A program made the position numbers and the translations under genes. The notes under the pieces were generated by a model. The model had not been told where the DNA came from, did no database searches, and saw nothing but the letters and a program-made list of their open reading frames with translations. A DNA stretch of 64,000 nucleotides, taken from assembly GCA_963841855.1 (NCBI GenBank), contig CAWJEJ010000001.1, positions 1,116,001-1,180,000 of the forward strand. Direction: 5' to 3'. Source of the stretch: CAXBBB01 sp963841855 (lineage in GTDB: Bacteria; Bacteroidota; Rhodothermia; Rhodothermales; BA12). Shown one piece after another: positions 29,756-38,021 of the stretch. Positions within the stretch are counted from its first letter, which is position 1, and each line of letters opens with the position of its first letter.

Positions 29756-30376
29756 ATGGGCGGAGACACCGACGCGTTCGCCGACCTCGACGGCGCGCCC
29801 GAGAACGCCGTCCATCCGCTGACGCCCCGTGCGTGGCGCGCGTGGCTGGCCGAACATCACGGGACTGCCGACAACGTCTGGTTCGTCTACTACAAAAAGG
29901 CGACCGGTAAGCCCGTCGTCACCTACGACGAGTCGGTCGAAGAAGCCCTGTGCGCGGGCTGGGTCGACAGCCTGCCGCGCAAGCTGGACGACGAGCGGTC
30001 GATGCTCTACTTCGCGCCGCGCAAGACCGGGAGCAACTGGTCGCGCCTGAACAAAGAGCGCGTCGCCCGCCTGGAATCGCAGGGCAAGATGATGCCCGCT
30101 GGCGCCGCCCTGGTCGCCCAAGCCAAGCGCGACAAGAGCTGGAACGCCCTCGACGACGTGGAAAACCTGATCGTCCCCGACGACTTGGCGTCCGCCCTGG
30201 CCAACGCACCACCCGCACGCGAAAACTGGGACGACTTCCCACCGTCAACGCGCAAAGGCATTCTCGAATGGATCCTCAACGCCAAGCGCCCGGCGACGCG
30301 GCAGAAGCGCATCGGCGAGACGGCCCGGCTGGCGCAGCAGAACAAACGCGCGAATCAATGGCCGCGTGAGACGTAA
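29756..30376 (+). CDS. YdeI/OmpD-associated family protein
   Basis: A 206-residue cytoplasmic protein of the YdeI family, with no catalytic activity known. It has the typical PLTPRAWRAWLAEHHGTADN and VWFVYYKKATGKPVVTYDES segments, then EEALCAGWVDSLPRKLDDE and the C-terminal DFPPSTRKGILEWILNAKRP with TRQKRIGETARLAQQ. The family is linked in places to bacteriocin or envelope stress resistance. It starts four bases after deoB, so they are probably cotranscribed, and its stop overlaps the next ATG. Confidence 0.85.
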   Translation: MGGDTDAFADLDGAPENAVHPLTPRAWRAWLAEHHGTADNVWFVYYKKATGKPVVTYDESVEEALCAGWVDSLPRKLDDERSMLYFAPRKTGSNWSRLNKERVARLESQGKMMPAGAALVAQAKRDKSWNALDDVENLIVPDDLASALANAPPARENWDDFPPSTRKGILEWILNAKRPATRQKRIGETARLAQQNKRANQWPRET

Positions 30377-30813
30377 TGGAACAACCAATCTGGACATATT
30401 GGCTCAACATAGTTGCTAGCATTGGCTCTCTCGCGGGATTGATCGCTACTGCAATCGTTTTCAAGCGTACTCGGAAGTTTGGCAAAACACTCCAAGCGGT
30501 TTACGCCATTCCTCGGTCAGTTGAACAGCTACGCGAGGTCGCATCTCGATTTTAGACGGAAGCAGCTGTAGGTCCAAACCCACAACTACGAACACACAGC
30601 GGGTTCGCCGAAGCGCTCAGTTTGATCGACGCTATAACCGATCACATTTCAGATGCACGCATTGCTCGACGGATCAAAGAGCAGCGCAATCTCTTGGATG
30701 CCATACTCAAGAAGGACTGGGGCGATGAGGCAGCTTGGGACGCACACGCAACTGTACTGCGCATCGTTCAGACTGCCACGCAATATGTCGACACGCTTAA
30801 CCTCAACCCCTAA
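30376..30813 (+). pseudogene. Small membrane protein interrupted by an amber codon
   Basis: An ATG that overlaps the YdeI stop (TAATG) starts a protein with one transmembrane helix (IVASIGSLAGLIATAIVFKR, residues 12-31). It stops at TAG 30553-30555 after 59 residues. The same frame then stays open without a break to 30813, another 86 sense codons including SLIDAITDHISDARIARRI, so an ORF of 145 sense codons apparently lost one codon to TAG. No RBS or plausible independent start appears after the stop. Base composition is clearly more AT-rich than in the neighbours. Family not recognised. Confidence 0.6.
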
Positions 30814-30817
30814 AACA

Positions 30818-31192
30818 ATGGAACCGGAGAATACGGACGTTTACGTCGATGTGATCGCGAAGCTGATTCGATTGACGATTGAAAGTGGATTGTCGTGGAC
30901 TGCTCGAGAGTTGCTACCAACCGAAGCAGAATTCCGTGGGGGTCGGATTCACGAGGCCGAATACAAAGAACAGAGGTTTTTGCTTGAGGAAAAACCTGTT
31001 CTCTTAAGCAGCAAAAACATGGACTTCAGTAAATTCCGCCCACAAATCGCCACCGATTATGCACTCTCCATTGAGCGACCAGATGGCACTATTCTTCTAC
31101 TGCCTCGCCTAGCTGCCCTCAAGAATCTTTCAGAGGCTATTAAGCAGAAGAATCATGATCAGTTAATGGAAGTGAGTCGTCTTCTGGACTGA
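30818..31192 (+). CDS. Unknown 124-residue protein in a low-GC segment
   Basis: The protein begins MEPENTDVYVDVIAKLIRLT and is soluble, acidic at the N-terminus and helix-rich at the C-terminus (LLPRLAALKNLSEAIKQKNH). It starts four bases after the interrupted gene and shares its low GC content. No family is recognised. The arrangement of a small membrane protein with a soluble partner recalls imported accessory cassettes, but there is no further support. It ends five bases before the convergent antiporter stop. Confidence 0.65.
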   Translation: MEPENTDVYVDVIAKLIRLTIESGLSWTARELLPTEAEFRGGRIHEAEYKEQRFLLEEKPVLLSSKNMDFSKFRPQIATDYALSIERPDGTILLLPRLAALKNLSEAIKQKNHDQLMEVSRLLD

Positions 31193-31197
31193 CACAA

Positions 31198-32616
31198 TCA
31201 CACGATCGCCCCAGCCAGCGCGAACAGGACGACGCTCACACCTGCTATCGCTAGGCCATAGGGCAACTGTGTGTTGACGTGGTCGACGTGATCGGATGCG
31301 GCGGCCATGGACGAGATGATGCTCGTGTCCGAGAGCGGCGAGCAGTAATCGCCGAAGACGCCACCCGACAGGACGGCGCCCAACATCAACGCAGGTGATA
31401 GGCCCAGCGACTCGGCGACGGGCAGGGCGATGGGCACGAGGATCGCAAACCCGGTCCACGACGAGCCGAGCGTGAACGAGACGAAGCAGCCCAGCAGGAA
31501 AACGACCGGAGCGATGAGCCACGCGGGGAGATCGTCGCCCATCAAGCTCGCCACGAACGGACCAATTTCGAGCGCGCGCGACACCTGTCCCAGCGCAAAC
31601 GCGAACACGATCAGCAGCGTCACGCCGACCAGTCCGGCGCTGCCTTTGAGCACCAGGTCGGTCGACTGCGACAGCGTCAGGATGCGGCGTCCGGGCAGGG
31701 CGTACAGGATCATAGCAGTCCCGATCGACAAGCCGACAGCCCACAGGACGGACGTGGAGCCGGACCCGGCCGCCAGATCGCCATCGCCCGTGATCCAAAG
31801 GCCGACAAACACCATCGACACGAGCACGATGATGGGCAGAAAGAGGTCGAGCGGATTGCGCGGCGCGCGGTCGACGGGAGGCAACTGCGAGACTTCGTCG
31901 GACACCAGCGGCGTGGCGCCGGGGCGGAGCAGTTGGCCGGTTTCGCGGGCTCGGATTTCGGCGCGTCGCATCGGGCCAAATCCCCAGCCCGTGACGGCGG
32001 TGAATAAGGCGAACGCGACGGCGCCCCACGCGAAGAAGTTGAAGCCCAGTCCCGCCGCCAGAAGTCCGATGCTGTCATCTTCGCCCACGCCTTGGGTCGC
32101 CAGCAACCCCAGCACGTAGGCGCCCCAGCCGTTGAGCGGGATCATCATGCAGACCGGCGCGCTCGTGGCGTCGCAGTAGAAGGCCAGCTTCTCGCGCGGG
32201 AGGTTGAGCTTGTCGAAGAATGGACGAGCGACGGCTCCGGTCGTCAGAATCGTGATCGACGACTCGACGAAGATCGACAGGCCGACGAAAAACGCCAGCA
32301 ACTCGGCGCCTCGCCGCGTCTGTCCCCACCCGCGCCGCTGCGCCCACTCGACGAAGCCCGCCACGCCGCCCGAAGCCTGCACCAGTGCGATCAATCCGCC
32401 GACGAGCAGGCAGAACAGCACGATCCGCACGTTGCCCGCGTCGGCGAAGACGGCGACCATCTGGTCGGCCAACTCACGCAGCCCGAGCAGCGGATTGCCG
32501 CCGACCAGGATCGTCGTGCCCAGCCACAACCCGGCAAAGAGCGAGAGGTAGACCTGCCGCGTCGTCAGCGCGAGGCCGATGGCGAGGATGGGCGGAAGGA
32601 GGACGATCCAGTCCAT
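31198..32616 (-). CDS. Na+/H+ antiporter NhaC family protein
   Basis: A 472-residue polytopic membrane protein with about 11-12 hydrophobic segments, from MDWIVLLPPILAIGLALTTR to VVLFALAGAIV. It has the NhaC-type FFVGLSIFVESSITILTTG, YCDATSAPVCMMIPLNGWG, FTLGSSWTGFAILVPIALPV and GGVFGDYCSPLSDTSIISS segments; the last is the most diagnostic. It exchanges sodium and protons across the inner membrane by family assignment. A longer start at 32652 (MPTFGALLTSP) is possible. The transcription start would lie in the 100-bp region shared with the divergent DUF2480 gene. Confidence 0.9.
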   Translation of the reverse strand: MDWIVLLPPILAIGLALTTRQVYLSLFAGLWLGTTILVGGNPLLGLRELADQMVAVFADAGNVRIVLFCLLVGGLIALVQASGGVAGFVEWAQRRGWGQTRRGAELLAFFVGLSIFVESSITILTTGAVARPFFDKLNLPREKLAFYCDATSAPVCMMIPLNGWGAYVLGLLATQGVGEDDSIGLLAAGLGFNFFAWGAVAFALFTAVTGWGFGPMRRAEIRARETGQLLRPGATPLVSDEVSQLPPVDRAPRNPLDLFLPIIVLVSMVFVGLWITGDGDLAAGSGSTSVLWAVGLSIGTAMILYALPGRRILTLSQSTDLVLKGSAGLVGVTLLIVFAFALGQVSRALEIGPFVASLMGDDLPAWLIAPVVFLLGCFVSFTLGSSWTGFAILVPIALPVAESLGLSPALMLGAVLSGGVFGDYCSPLSDTSIISSMAAASDHVDHVNTQLPYGLAIAGVSVVLFALAGAIV

Positions 32617-32716
32617 GAGCGGCGAGGTGAGGAGAGCGCCAAAAGTAGGCATCCGGGCGCACTGCCGATCCGTTTGCGCCAACGTGCGTTCCAACCGGCA
32701 CAAACCGATTCGACCG

Positions 32717-33346
32717 ATGGACCTGCTGACCGACACCCCGCCCGCCGAGATCACCAACCGCGTCGCCGAGAGCGCCATCAAGGTGTTCGATCTTGCCAGC
32801 CTGTGGATCGACGCTCCGATCGACGAAATCGACTTAGAGTCCTTTCTGTACAAGGGTCTAGTCTTGCGCGAGCGCGACTTCCGCGATCAGATCAAAGCGT
32901 ACGACTGGCACCACCACGCCGGACATCACGTCGCCCTGTTTTGCTCGACCGACGCCATCGTCCCCACATGGGCGTGGATGCTGATCGGCAGCAAGCTCGA
33001 AGGCGTCGCCGTCAACGTCACGCACGGACGCAAAGCCGACGTGAGTAGGGAGTTCTATATAAGGGCGCTCGCCAACGTCGACTGGTCCGCCTACGACGAC
33101 GCCATAGTGGTCATCAAAGGCTGCGGCTCAACTGTCGTGCCGACGGGTGCTTACGTCGAAGCCACGCAGCACCTGATGCGCGTCGCCCGCAAACTGATGT
33201 ACGGCGAGCCGTGTTCGTCCGTCCCGCTGTGGCGCAAACCCAAGGCGGGACCGGCGATGCGCACGACGGCACAGGTGGGCGCGTTCAAGCCTCTCCCCTT
33301 CGCTGCCAGTGGTGACGCCTGCGACCCGGCGACGGGCGTATGCTGA
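32717..33346 (+). CDS. DUF2480 family protein
   Basis: A 209-residue soluble protein of DUF2480, typical of Bacteroidota and of unknown function. Characteristic are NRVAESAIKVFDLASLW, YKGLVLRERDFRDQIKAYDW, HVALFCSTDAIVPTWAWMLI and CSSVPLWRKPK near the end. Paired Cys near residues 184 and 199-209 (GDACDPATGVC at the C-terminus) may bind metal. The ATG at 32717 fits the family start. Divergent from the antiporter gene. Confidence 0.87.
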   Translation: MDLLTDTPPAEITNRVAESAIKVFDLASLWIDAPIDEIDLESFLYKGLVLRERDFRDQIKAYDWHHHAGHHVALFCSTDAIVPTWAWMLIGSKLEGVAVNVTHGRKADVSREFYIRALANVDWSAYDDAIVVIKGCGSTVVPTGAYVEATQHLMRVARKLMYGEPCSSVPLWRKPKAGPAMRTTAQVGAFKPLPFAASGDACDPATGVC

Positions 33347-33398
33347 GGCCTCGGGAAGCTCGACGATTGGATCGGACGGCGGAGTGATCGGTGCGTTT

Positions 33399-33436
33399 GG
33401 AGATCGCCACGTCGCGGTGCTCCTCGCGATGACAAG
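33399..33436. repeat. Half copy of the TGTCATTGCGAG-type repeat
   Basis: GGAGATCGCCAC followed by CTCCTCGCGATGACAAGGG resembles the right half of the element at 13489-13575. Confidence 0.5.
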
Positions 33437-33487
33437 GGTCGGGGGTGAGGAGGCAGTCTGGAAAGCCAATAGCTTGCACGAGGAGTC

Positions 33488-33720
33488 GGCCTGATCTCGG
33501 TCCGGCGATAAAGACGCAGAGTAGAGAGAGCGTAAAAGAGCCGTTCGTGTTTGAGCGAAGCGTCACAGACGCGAAGCGAGTTGAACGGGTCTAGAGAACG
33601 GAGCGCCGCGTCCGCCGGAGTGTCATCGACACGGAGCGAGTCCAGCCTTGATCTTTTGCTCTCTGGCGCCTGTCCTGAGCGTAGCCGCAGGGCATCAAGC
33701 TAAAAGAAGACCCCGCGCAG
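33488..33720. repeat. Dispersed intergenic repeat, copy A
   Basis: Fills the 385-bp gap before the NFACT gene. It shares with copy B (35387-35570) GGCCTGAtCTCGGTCCGGCG, GTTTGAGCGA, and the exact 20-mer TCCAGCCTTGATCTTTTGCT (33641-33660), then AAAAGAAGgCCCGCGCA-like sequence. Lower-case marks differing bases. Similar elements containing TTGATCTTTTG are common between Bacteroidota genes. Confidence 0.75.
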
Positions 33721-33731
33721 CGAGAAAATCC

Positions 33732-35369
33732 ATGAACGCCACCTATTACGCCCTCCACGCCCTCACGACCGAGTGGCAAGACCTCATCGGCGCTCGCCTG
33801 ACCGACGCGTTCACGCAGCAGCGCAACGAAATCACGCTGGCATTCGAGCAGCCCGGCGGCGAGCAGTGGCGCGTCCAAATAGGCACCAAACCTGTCTACC
33901 TGATGCGATTCGAGGGCTACAACCGCGCCCGCCGCAACACGACGACGCTGTTCGAAAGGGCGCACGGCCTGATCGTCTCCGCCGTCCGCGCGGCCGAGTT
34001 GGACCGCTTCGTCCTTATCGACCTGCGCAACGGCAGCGGCACGCGGATAGGCACGCTGCACCTGGTCCTGTTTGGCGGACGCGCCAACGCGCTGTGGTCC
34101 CGCGACGACGATACCGTCGCCGAAGCCTTCCGATACAGCGCCGATGTCGAAGGCGAACCGTTGCCTCAGCAGCGTCCCGCTCGCCTGCCATCCGACGCCG
34201 ACGAACTGGCCGACAGATGGAAAGGCGACGATCCGGCTCGTGCCCTGCGCCGCGCTTGGCCGCTCTTCGACGACCTGCTCGCCAGCGAAGCCGTTCACCG
34301 CGCGGGTTTCGACACAGACGCTCCCGACTGGCCCGCCCTCCTCGCCGCTTGCCAAGCCGTCCACGCCCAGGCGCTCGCCGCCTCCTCACCCGGCATCCTG
34401 TGGCGCGGTAAAATCGCTCACGCCCTAACACTGGTCGTGCTCGAACAGCCGATGCCCGGCCTGCGACTCGAACCGATGCCCTCGGCCGACCGAGCCGTCC
34501 AGATCTTTACGCGCCGCACGCTCGGCCAAGACCGCTTCTCCGCCCGCTACGACAAGCTGCGCGCCCGCCTCCAACGCGCCTCGCACCAGGCCACACGCCG
34601 CGTCGACCAGATGCTCGACGCGCTGAGCCAGCCGTCGCGCGCCGACGAGCACGAGAGCGCCGGTCACCTGCTCATGGCACAGTTGCACCGCGTCCAGATA
34701 GGTGCCGAGTCGGTCGAACTGGACGACTTGTTCGAGGGCGGCATGCGGACGATCGCGCTCGACCCGGCGCTGCCACCCGCTGCCAATGCCGAACGCTACT
34801 ACGCCCGCGCCCGAGCGTCGCGCCTGTCGTGGGCTACGTCGGAAGAGCGCTTCGACCGCTCGCACGAGGAAGCCGAACGCCTGTCGGCCACGCTTGCCGA
34901 GTTGGAAGCGGTCGAGACGCTCGAAGCGCTGGACGCGTTCGAGGTGGCGCATGGCGAGTGGGTGCGCGATTCGACGCCCGACGCCCAGGCCGAAAGCCTG
35001 CCCTACCGCACGTTCGACATCGGCAGCGGATACCAGGCGTGGGTGGGCAAGGGCGCGCATCAGAACGATAAACTGACGCTGCACCACGCCCGCCCGTTCG
35101 ACGTGTGGCTGCACGCGCGCGGATCGCCCGGCTCGCACGTCATCGTCCGCGTCAAAGGCCGCGACGACGTGCCACCTGGGGTCGTCATGGAGCGCGCCGC
35201 CGCCTTGGCCGCGTGGTACAGCAAGCAGCGCGGAAGCAGCTTGGTGCCGGTCATCCACTCGCCGCGCAAGCACGTCCGCAAGCCCAAAGGCGCCCCGCCC
35301 GGATCCGTCCGCGTGCTGCGCGAGGAGACGCTGCTCGTCGCGCCCGGCGTATGGAAGCCAAACGGCTGA
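33732..35369 (+). CDS. NFACT family RNA-binding protein (RqcH/FbpA-like)
   Basis: A 545-residue protein of the NFACT family, which includes the ribosome-quality-control factor RqcH that recruits tRNA-Ala to add C-terminal alanine tails on stalled chains. The N-terminal domain begins MNATYYALHALTTEWQDL; helical coiled segments occupy about 270-430; the C-terminal NFACT-R domain has YRTFDIGSGYQAWVGKGAHQ, DKLTLHHARPFDVWLHARGS and PGSHVIV, then YSKQRGSSLVPVIHSPRKHV. The ATG at 33732 fits. The N-terminus is divergent and short relative to RqcH, so a related function is stated with caution. Confidence 0.82.
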   Translation: MNATYYALHALTTEWQDLIGARLTDAFTQQRNEITLAFEQPGGEQWRVQIGTKPVYLMRFEGYNRARRNTTTLFERAHGLIVSAVRAAELDRFVLIDLRNGSGTRIGTLHLVLFGGRANALWSRDDDTVAEAFRYSADVEGEPLPQQRPARLPSDADELADRWKGDDPARALRRAWPLFDDLLASEAVHRAGFDTDAPDWPALLAACQAVHAQALAASSPGILWRGKIAHALTLVVLEQPMPGLRLEPMPSADRAVQIFTRRTLGQDRFSARYDKLRARLQRASHQATRRVDQMLDALSQPSRADEHESAGHLLMAQLHRVQIGAESVELDDLFEGGMRTIALDPALPPAANAERYYARARASRLSWATSEERFDRSHEEAERLSATLAELEAVETLEALDAFEVAHGEWVRDSTPDAQAESLPYRTFDIGSGYQAWVGKGAHQNDKLTLHHARPFDVWLHARGSPGSHVIVRVKGRDDVPPGVVMERAAALAAWYSKQRGSSLVPVIHSPRKHVRKPKGAPPGSVRVLREETLLVAPGVWKPNG

Positions 35370-35386
35370 CTTTTGATGAGGAGACC

Positions 35387-35570
35387 GGCCTGACTCCGGT
35401 CCGGCGTCTCGGATGCAGAGCGGAGGGCGCGTCAAGAGAAGCTGCTGTTTGAGCGAGCGCAGCGAGTGAGTTTGCAGGTTTTCAGCGACCGTAGCGGCGC
35501 ATCAGCCGGAGCGGATCCAGCCTTGATCTTTTGCTTCTTTTCGATCAAGCGAAAAGAAGGCCCGCGCAAC
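35387..35570. repeat. Dispersed intergenic repeat, copy B
   Basis: Lies just after the NFACT stop. It shares GGCCTGAcTCCGGTCCGGCG, GTTTGAGCGA and the exact 20-mer TCCAGCCTTGATCTTTTGCT (35516-35535) with copy A upstream of the gene, both in the same orientation. An inner palindrome CTTTTCGATCAAGCGAAAAG is adjacent (35537-35556), ahead of AAGGCCCGCGCA. Together with 35571-35708, which shows nothing else clear, it fills the gap to the nuclease gene. Confidence 0.75.
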
Positions 35571-35708
35571 GACTGCACTCCAACTCGGGAGACAGCGCAC
35601 CGGCGGAGCTTGTCCCGTCGCAACATCGGCAGCGATGAGAACGCCGCCGCATGTAACGGCGCTACAGGGTCGGAAGTCGTATTCTGAATCTGTCTAAACC
35701 TCCCGCCC

Positions 35709-37103
35709 ATGCCCCGCCTCACCTTCTGGGGAGCCGCCCAGACCGTCACCGGCTCCAAACACCTGCTCGACCTCGCCAACGGCAGCCGACTGCTCCTCGA
35801 CTGCGGACTCTTCCAAGGGCGCGGCGGAGAAGGCCGCAACGAGCAGTTTGGATTCAAAGCCGACACCATCGACGCCGTCGTCCTCAGTCACGCGCACATC
35901 GACCACATCGGCCTGCTGCCCAAGCTGTGGAAAGAGGGTTTTCGAGGCCGCGTCTATTGCACACATGCCACACGCGATCTGGCCGCGCTGCTACTCCTCG
36001 ACAGTGCGCACATTCAGGAGAAGGATGTGTACTACTACAACAAGCGTAGGGTCAGCCGAGGGCAAGAACCGGTCGACCCGCTCTACGAAACCGAGCACGC
36101 CGAAGAAGTCATCAAGCTGTTCGTCAGTCTCAACTACCACCAGCCGTTCGAGCCAGTGCCGGGCGTGACCGTCCACTTCCGCGACGCCGGACATATCCTG
36201 GGATCCGCCAGCGTCAACCTGTCGATAAGGGAGGAGGGCCGCACGGTCACGCTCGGATTCACGGGCGATGTCGGAAATCCGGGTCGGCCGATTCTGCGCG
36301 ATCCCGAGCCGATGGCCGACTGCGACTACGTCATCAGCGAGAGCACGTACGGCGGCAAGACGCACGCACCGAGTAGCGAGAGCAAAGAGGCGCTGCGCGA
36401 GATCATCGCTCGGACGGCCCAACGCGGCGGCAAAGTCATCATCCCGTCGTTCGCCGTCGGACGGACGCAGGAGATCGTCTACGCGCTCGATCAACTGGCA
36501 AACGAAGGCAGCCTGCCTGACATCCCGATGTACGTCGACAGCCCGCTCGCCGTCAACGCGACGAGCGTCTTTCTCGCCCATCCCGAGTGTTTCGACGCCG
36601 AGTTGAACGACTACATGCGGACCGATCCCAACCCGTTTGGCTGGGACCGCTTGCAGTACATCCGCAAGGCCGAAGGATCCAAGGAACTCAACGAGCGGAC
36701 GGACCCGATGGTCATCATCTCGGCCAGCGGCATGGCGACGGCGGGGCGCATCGTCCACCACCTGCGCAACAACGTCGAAAACCCCAAGACGACCGTCATG
36801 ATGGTCGGATACTGCGCCGAGGGCACGACAGGGCGCGACCTGATCGAAGGCGACAAGACGATCAAGCTCTTCGGCGACGAGTTCGAAGTCAACGCCGAAG
36901 TCCAGGTGATGAACAGCTTCTCGGCCCACGCCGACGAACCCAGCATGGTCACCTTCCTATCGCATCTCGACCAGTCCAAGCTGCGCCAGACCTTCCTCGT
37001 GCATGGCGACAAGGAGCGGGCCGAAAAGCTCAAATCGGCGCTCAAAGACAAAGACTGGGGCGAAGTCATCATCCCCTCCCATGGGCAAACGTTCGACCTG
37101 TAG
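35709..37103 (+). CDS. Metallo-beta-lactamase/beta-CASP ribonuclease-like protein
   Basis: A 464-residue RNA-processing-type nuclease. The beta-lactamase fold carries HAHIDHIG near residue 62 (motif II), DAGHILGSAS near 160, FTGDVG near 183 and SSESKEALR of the beta-CASP region; SFAVGRTQEIVYAL and VYPDSP-like text (MYVDSPLAVNAT) mark the beta-CASP domain, and the RMMBL-like C-terminus has MNSFSAHADEPSMV and FLVHGDKERAEKL. Two Zn ions are expected. The exact substrate is unknown; related proteins act as endo/5' exonucleases or are called MBL-fold hydrolases. Monocistronic. Confidence 0.93.
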   Translation: MPRLTFWGAAQTVTGSKHLLDLANGSRLLLDCGLFQGRGGEGRNEQFGFKADTIDAVVLSHAHIDHIGLLPKLWKEGFRGRVYCTHATRDLAALLLLDSAHIQEKDVYYYNKRRVSRGQEPVDPLYETEHAEEVIKLFVSLNYHQPFEPVPGVTVHFRDAGHILGSASVNLSIREEGRTVTLGFTGDVGNPGRPILRDPEPMADCDYVISESTYGGKTHAPSSESKEALREIIARTAQRGGKVIIPSFAVGRTQEIVYALDQLANEGSLPDIPMYVDSPLAVNATSVFLAHPECFDAELNDYMRTDPNPFGWDRLQYIRKAEGSKELNERTDPMVIISASGMATAGRIVHHLRNNVENPKTTVMMVGYCAEGTTGRDLIEGDKTIKLFGDEFEVNAEVQVMNSFSAHADEPSMVTFLSHLDQSKLRQTFLVHGDKERAEKLKSALKDKDWGEVIIPSHGQTFDL

Positions 37104-37128
37104 CGCCGCGCGTTTTACACGCTCTTCG

Positions 37129-37160
37129 TTGCGTGCGTGCCATCCATCGCTCTATATTTG
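37129..37160 (+). promoter_or_regulatory. Candidate promoter of tRNA-Ser
   Basis: TATATTTG at 37153-37160 is an exact TAnnTTTG -7 element; TTG at 37129-37131 lies 21 bases upstream as a -33 element. The tRNA begins 28 bases after the -7 element, a reasonable leader. Prediction from sequence. Confidence 0.6.
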
Positions 37161-37187
37161 CCGTCCGATTGGCCTTGTGCCCTGCTC

Positions 37188-37275
37188 GGAGGAGTGGGTG
37201 AGTGGCTGAAACCAGCACTTTGCTAAAGTGCCGTGCGTCTAAAGCGTACCGGGGGTTCGAATCCCCCCTCCTCCG
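37188..37275 (+). tRNA. tRNA-Ser(GCU)
   Basis: An 88-base class II tRNA. Acceptor stem GGAGGAG pairs with CTCCTCC; the D arm follows (GTGAGTGGCTGAAA); the anticodon loop is TTTGCTAAA with anticodon GCT; a variable arm and the T arm GGGGGTTCGAATCCCCC end it, with G at the discriminator. CCA is not encoded. The serine identity fits the long variable arm and G discriminator. Confidence 0.95.
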
Positions 37276-37281
37276 CACCAA

Positions 37282-37319
37282 AACGCCGCCCCGGACGCTG
37301 AGTCCGAGGCGGCGTTTTT
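37282..37319 (+). terminator. Intrinsic terminator after tRNA-Ser
   Basis: Stem AACGCCGCC and CGGAC pairing with GTCCG and GGCGGCGTT, a short loop and a T-run at 37315-37319; six bases downstream of the tRNA 3' end. Confidence 0.85.
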
Positions 37320-37334
37320 GCTTGGTTCGGTCGC

Positions 37335-37874
37335 TTACTGCGCGGACGGAAAATCGTCGGGACGGCAGAACGCGCCGCCTTGATTGGAGACGTACAGCGC
37401 AATGTGAGGCGCAACGTCAGCTGGCAGATTCTCCCGCGCGAAAAACAGCGTTACGGTTCGCCCATCATCGCTGTCGGAGCACTCGCTCCACTGCTGCATG
37501 AGCACGCCGGGCTGAGGCTCGCCGCTCACGTACTTCCATCTGGAAAGCGCGCTGGGCAACGCCTCTGACACGATGGTGTGGATCATGGACAGATCATCGA
37601 GTGACGTGTATTCGTCCGCGTTGAGGCGGAGCAGATGAGTGGAGATGTCAGCTCCGCGCTCTTCGATGATACCGATGCCCCACGGCGTGAACCGTGCGTG
37701 ACTGAACCACACGTTTGGATCTGGGCTATCGCCGCGTAGCGCCGCGAATCTATCCTCGGCATGCGACAAGAGGTAAGCCACCTGCGCGTCGGGATTGGTG
37801 TCGCCAAGACGTGGTAGATCGGCGGGCTGGGCGAGGACGGGTGTGGCGAGTAGGAGCAGCAGCAGGAAGCGCAT
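37335..37874 (-). CDS. Hypothetical exported protein
   Basis: A 179-residue secreted protein with signal peptide MRFLLLLLLATPVLAQ and a mature domain without recognisable family. Distinctive parts are WFSHARFTPWGIGIIEERG near 53, HTIVSEALPSALSRWKYVSG near 95 and a C-terminus with two Cys (SECSDSDDGR, GGAFCRPDDF). Probably periplasmic. The start at 37874 is chosen for the signal peptide. It ends next to the tRNA-Ser terminator. Confidence 0.72.
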   Translation of the reverse strand: MRFLLLLLLATPVLAQPADLPRLGDTNPDAQVAYLLSHAEDRFAALRGDSPDPNVWFSHARFTPWGIGIIEERGADISTHLLRLNADEYTSLDDLSMIHTIVSEALPSALSRWKYVSGEPQPGVLMQQWSECSDSDDGRTVTLFFARENLPADVAPHIALYVSNQGGAFCRPDDFPSAQ

Positions 37875-37961
37875 CGCGGTGTGGTGTCGAAGTGGATGGC
37901 TCAACGTAGCCGGGATCTCGCGCCGTCGCCTCCCCGAATCCGGGTAGATCGGCACAGCTCC

Positions 37962-38003
37962 AAAAAAGATCGCCGCCTCAGACCAGAGTCCGAGGCGGCG
38001 ATC
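37962..38003 (-). terminator. Terminator for the metal-locus lipoprotein gene
   Basis: A perfect 12-bp stem GATCGCCGCCTC (37968-37979) with GAGGCGGCGATC (37992-38003); on the minus strand it is followed by a run of T (A at 37962-37967 on plus). It lies 19 bases after the stop at 38022. Confidence 0.85.
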
Positions 38004-38021
38004 GTCGTCTAGCACCGAGTG

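Noticed and set aside
33285..33566. ORFs inside the intergenic repeats before the NFACT gene
   Set aside because: They translate dispersed repeat sequence and have no RBS or family.
37202..37501. ORF overlapping tRNA-Ser and its terminator
   Set aside because: It reads through a tRNA gene and a terminator, so is not a protein gene.
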